64,000 nucleotides of DNA, taken from contig CAVXKT010000003.1 of NCBI GenBank assembly GCA_963762525.1, positions 62,001 to 126,000 of the forward strand. Reading direction: 5' to 3'. The notes under the pieces were generated by a model. It was not told where the DNA came from and made no database searches. It saw only the letters and a list, made by a program, of their open reading frames with translations. This document shows, piece after piece, positions 61,495 to 64,000 of this stretch. The position numbers were made by a program, and so were the translations under genes. Origin of the DNA: DATFDN01 sp963762525. GTDB lineage: Bacteria > Pseudomonadota > Alphaproteobacteria > Acetobacterales > Acetobacteraceae. The stretch's first letter is position 1. Every line of letters begins with the position of its first letter.

Positions 61495-64000
61495 GGCTCC
61501 GCCGGCTCGACCTGGTTCGCTACGGACATCTGACGGATGTCGGTCTCGACCTGGCCGGAAACGCGCAGCTGCAAATCGTGCTGGGCGCGAATGAGGCCGG
61601 GAAGTCAACCGCGCTGGCGGCGATCGCCGATGCCCTGTTCGGTTTCGGCCACCGCTCGGACTTCGAATTTCTGCACGGTGGTCCGAACCTGCGCATCGGC
61701 TTCACCTTGCAGGCCGCCGACGGCGGCATGGCGGGCTTCGTTCGCCGCAAGGGTCGCAAGGACACGTTGCTCGATGAAGCCGGCGTGCCGGTGCCCGAGC
61801 CGGTCCTGCAACGCTTCCTCGGCGGTGCCGGGCGGGAGGTGTTTGAGCAGACATTCGGACTGAACGGCGCCCGGCTGCGCGAAGGTTCCGCCGAGCTTCT
61901 GCGATCGGGCGGCGAAGCCGGCGAAAGTTTGCTTGCCGGCCTCGGACTGCCGAGCGTTCGACGGGCGCTCGACAAACTCGATGAGGAGGCGAAGACCCTC
62001 TACGGCGATGGCAGGGGGCGCCGCCGACTCGGCGAAGCCGTCGAGAAGTGGCGGGAGGCGCAGCGCCAAGCCGACGATTGTTCGGTAAAGCCGCGCGACT
62101 GGGACGAGGCGGCGCGAGCGAATGCCGAGGCCACAGACGCGATCGCGGGCGTGCAGAAGCAGGCTCGCGAGTTCGGGGCCGAGCGCAGCCGATTGGAGAG
62201 GGTGCGCCGCACCGCCCCCATTCTGGCGCGGCTCGACGAGGCGCGGCGGCGCTTTGATGCGCATCGTGATGCGCCGACACTGCCCGAGGGGTCGCAGGAG
62301 CGTCTGTCCAATCTCATTCGCGCGCGCGAGGATGGCGCGCGGGATCTGGCGCGGGAGGCGGGAGAGATCGAACGCCGCGCCGCCGAGCGGGAAGCGCTTC
62401 CACGCGATCCCGAAATTCTCGAAGTGCAGGACGCCATCGAACTCGCTCGCCGAGCGCCGCGCCGGCGCAATCGAGGCGCAGAACGAGCTTCCGGCGATCA
62501 CCGCAGCAGCCGCCGAGACGCGCGCGAAGCTGCTCGCCGCCATCGACGAACTCGGTCTCGGGCTCTCCATCGACGCCGCCCGAGAGGCACTGCCGGGCGG
62601 CGGATCGAGGAAGACCGTGCAGCGGCTCATCACCGCCCATGCCGCGCTGCTGAGCGCGCTGGAGACCAACCGGACCAACCTCACATTGGCGAGCCGACGA
62701 CGCGACGAAGCTGCCGAGAAGCTGCGCATTGCCGCGGTCCCGAATGTGGCGGCTGGCTTTCGGCAGGCCATCGATGAGGCGAAGTCCGAGCAGCGAATCG
62801 AAGCCGATCTCGATGAGGCGCGACGTGAGCGGGAAGCGGTCGAGCGGGTAGCCGACACGGCGCTGCGAACCTTGACGCTGTGGCGTGGGGATGCGACCGG
62901 ACTCGCTTCGCTCGCCCTGCCGCTGCCGGGCGACGAGGCCGAGGCGGCGCGTCGGCTCGAGGAGACGGCGAAGAAGCTCGAAGAGGCGAAGCAGTGCGCC
63001 GAACGGCTCAGAAGCGAGTTGTCGGCGCTCGAAGAGCGCGTTGCGCGCCTTGAGAGCGGCGAGGCGGTGCCGACGCCCGACATCGTGGCGGGTGCGCGAA
63101 GTCGCCGCGACCGCGCTTGGCGGCTGGTCCGGCGCGCTTTGGACGGCGCCGTGCCCGCGCCATCCGAGCTTGCCGATCTGCCGAGCGGCGATCTGGCCGA
63201 CGGCTTCGAGGTGCTTCGCGACGAAGCCGATCGCCTCTCCGACCGTCGGGCCGACGAGGCGCAGCGCGTGGCGGATTATCTGGCGTGCTGCGCGCAACGC
63301 AATCTGGTTTGCGATCGAATTCGCGCGGAGGCGGAAACGATCACCGCCCGGGCGGCGGAGGCGGAGACCGCAAGGGCCGATTGGCTGCAGCTCTGGCGGC
63401 CCTGCGGCCTGATCCCCGGAGCGCCCGCCGCGATGCAGCAATGGCGACGGGATCGGGCCGAGGTTGTCGCGCATCAACTGGGGGCGGACAAGGCGCGCCG
63501 GAACTGTGAGGATCTGGCCGCTCGCCGGGATCGCGCCCGGGCGGGCCTCGCCGAATTCGTCCCGTTGAGCCACCCCGAAGAGACGCTCGCATCGCTGCTG
63601 CGCCGCTGCGAACAAAGCTGCGCCGCCGCCGAACAGGGGCAACAACAATACGTTCAGCTCGAACGCGGCCTGCAGCAGGAAGAGCAACGCCTCAAGGAAA
63701 GCGAGCAACTGGTCGCGGCCGCCAACGGCAAGTTCGAAGATTGGCGCGGCGAGTGGAGCCGGGGGATCCTGGCCCTGGGTTTTCCTGCCGAGGCCTCCGT
63801 CGATGCGGCCGGGGCGGCGCTCGACGCGTGGGCGAAGATCGCCGAACTTTTGCCCTCCTGGCAATCCGAGCAGCAGCGACTGGCGCAAAGGCAGGCGGCG
63901 ATCGAGAGCTTCGTCGCCGAGGTCGAAACCCTCCAGGCGGCTCTCGGCGACCGTTCCGAGGAACCGAAGCCGGCCGTTGTCGCTCGTCTGCACCGGCGCT
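61491..64000 (+). CDS. YhaN-like AAA ATPase (SbcC-related), partial, one frame break
   Basis: ATG at 61491. The N-terminal P-loop is VLGANEAGKSTALAAIADAL with RLDLVRYGHLTDVGLDL before it, and FEQTFGLNGARLREGS, typical of YhaN. Long coiled coil follows. Near 62455 a 4-nt excess (ctcg) changes frame; the second frame reads AGAIEAQNELPAITAAAAET and runs open to the window end. The C-terminal Walker B lies outside. With the upstream nuclease it would act on DNA ends. Confidence 0.83.

Overview
The window is high-GC DNA (about two thirds G+C by eye) with dense, overlapping, mostly operonic genes. Gene content points to an aerobic alphaproteobacterium, probably Rhodospirillales-like. The pointers are a twin-arginine Rieske protein, a cox-type (aerobic CO dehydrogenase) maturation operon, HemF next to tRNA-Lys, branched-chain-type ABC transporters and several LLM, SDR and PhyH oxidoreductases. 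This placement is inference from gene families; no rRNA is present.

Layout. 0-1.65 kb: the end of hemF, then tRNA-Lys(CTT). A 1.4-kb decayed integrative island lies between two perfect 36-bp copies of the tRNA 3' end; it holds a DUF29 gene, a small membrane ORF, an IS5-type transposase remnant and an integrase N-terminus. 1.7-3.85 kb: a two-subunit 3-oxoacid CoA-transferase and an alpha/beta hydrolase. 3.8-9.4 kb (minus): Smr protein, MFS transporter, Uma2, LutC-LutB, a CheB/receiver fossil, RNase D and tRNA-Leu(CAG). 9.4-14.2 kb (minus): malonyl-CoA decarboxylase, two Uma2 genes and a homodimeric pyruvate-dehydrogenase-E1-like enzyme, all overlapping by about 4 nt. 14.5-19.6 kb: periplasmic beta-propeller (broken), PhyH dioxygenase plus SDR, PEBP/YbhB, LLM oxidoreductase, and a tiny ORF between two hairpins. 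19.7-23.4 kb: prfC and a molybdopterin oxidoreductase.

23.4-30.9 kb (minus): a livK-H-M-G-F ABC transporter followed by a 6-hydroxynicotinate-reductase-like protein and UPF0280. 30.9-38 kb: serine hydrolase, lipoprotein, a seven-copy 33-bp tandem repeat, an EnvC-like activator, gpmI, a patatin, rlmH and a RidA protein. 38-44.2 kb: a HEPN/nucleotidyltransferase pair, CobB sirtuin, rpe, a heparinase-like protein, a GT4 glycosyltransferase and a DUF433/DUF5615 pair. 44.3-55.4 kb (minus): the cox maturation operon coxG-coxD ... coxE-coxI-xdhC-moeA/mocA, split between coxD and coxE by about 5.6 kb. The insert carries FitA/VapC, an AraC regulator, a VOC protein, a BKACE enzyme, a carboxymuconolactone-decarboxylase-like protein and a membrane protein. 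55.4-64 kb: Na+/H+ antiporter, DinB, an orphan petA, DUF1223, a toxin-like/DUF4279 pair, a CoxS fragment and a YhaO/YhaN nuclease pair that runs off the end.

A striking global property is the number of single-base reading-frame breaks in conserved, partly housekeeping genes (prfC, gpmI, rlmH, livG, livM and about 15 others). Several sit in short homopolymers, so uncorrected sequencing or assembly indels are the most economical explanation. True fossils (integrase, IS5, CheB-receiver, CoxS) look different because large parts are missing. Genes with repairable frame breaks are reported as CDS over the whole span, and the breaks are described.
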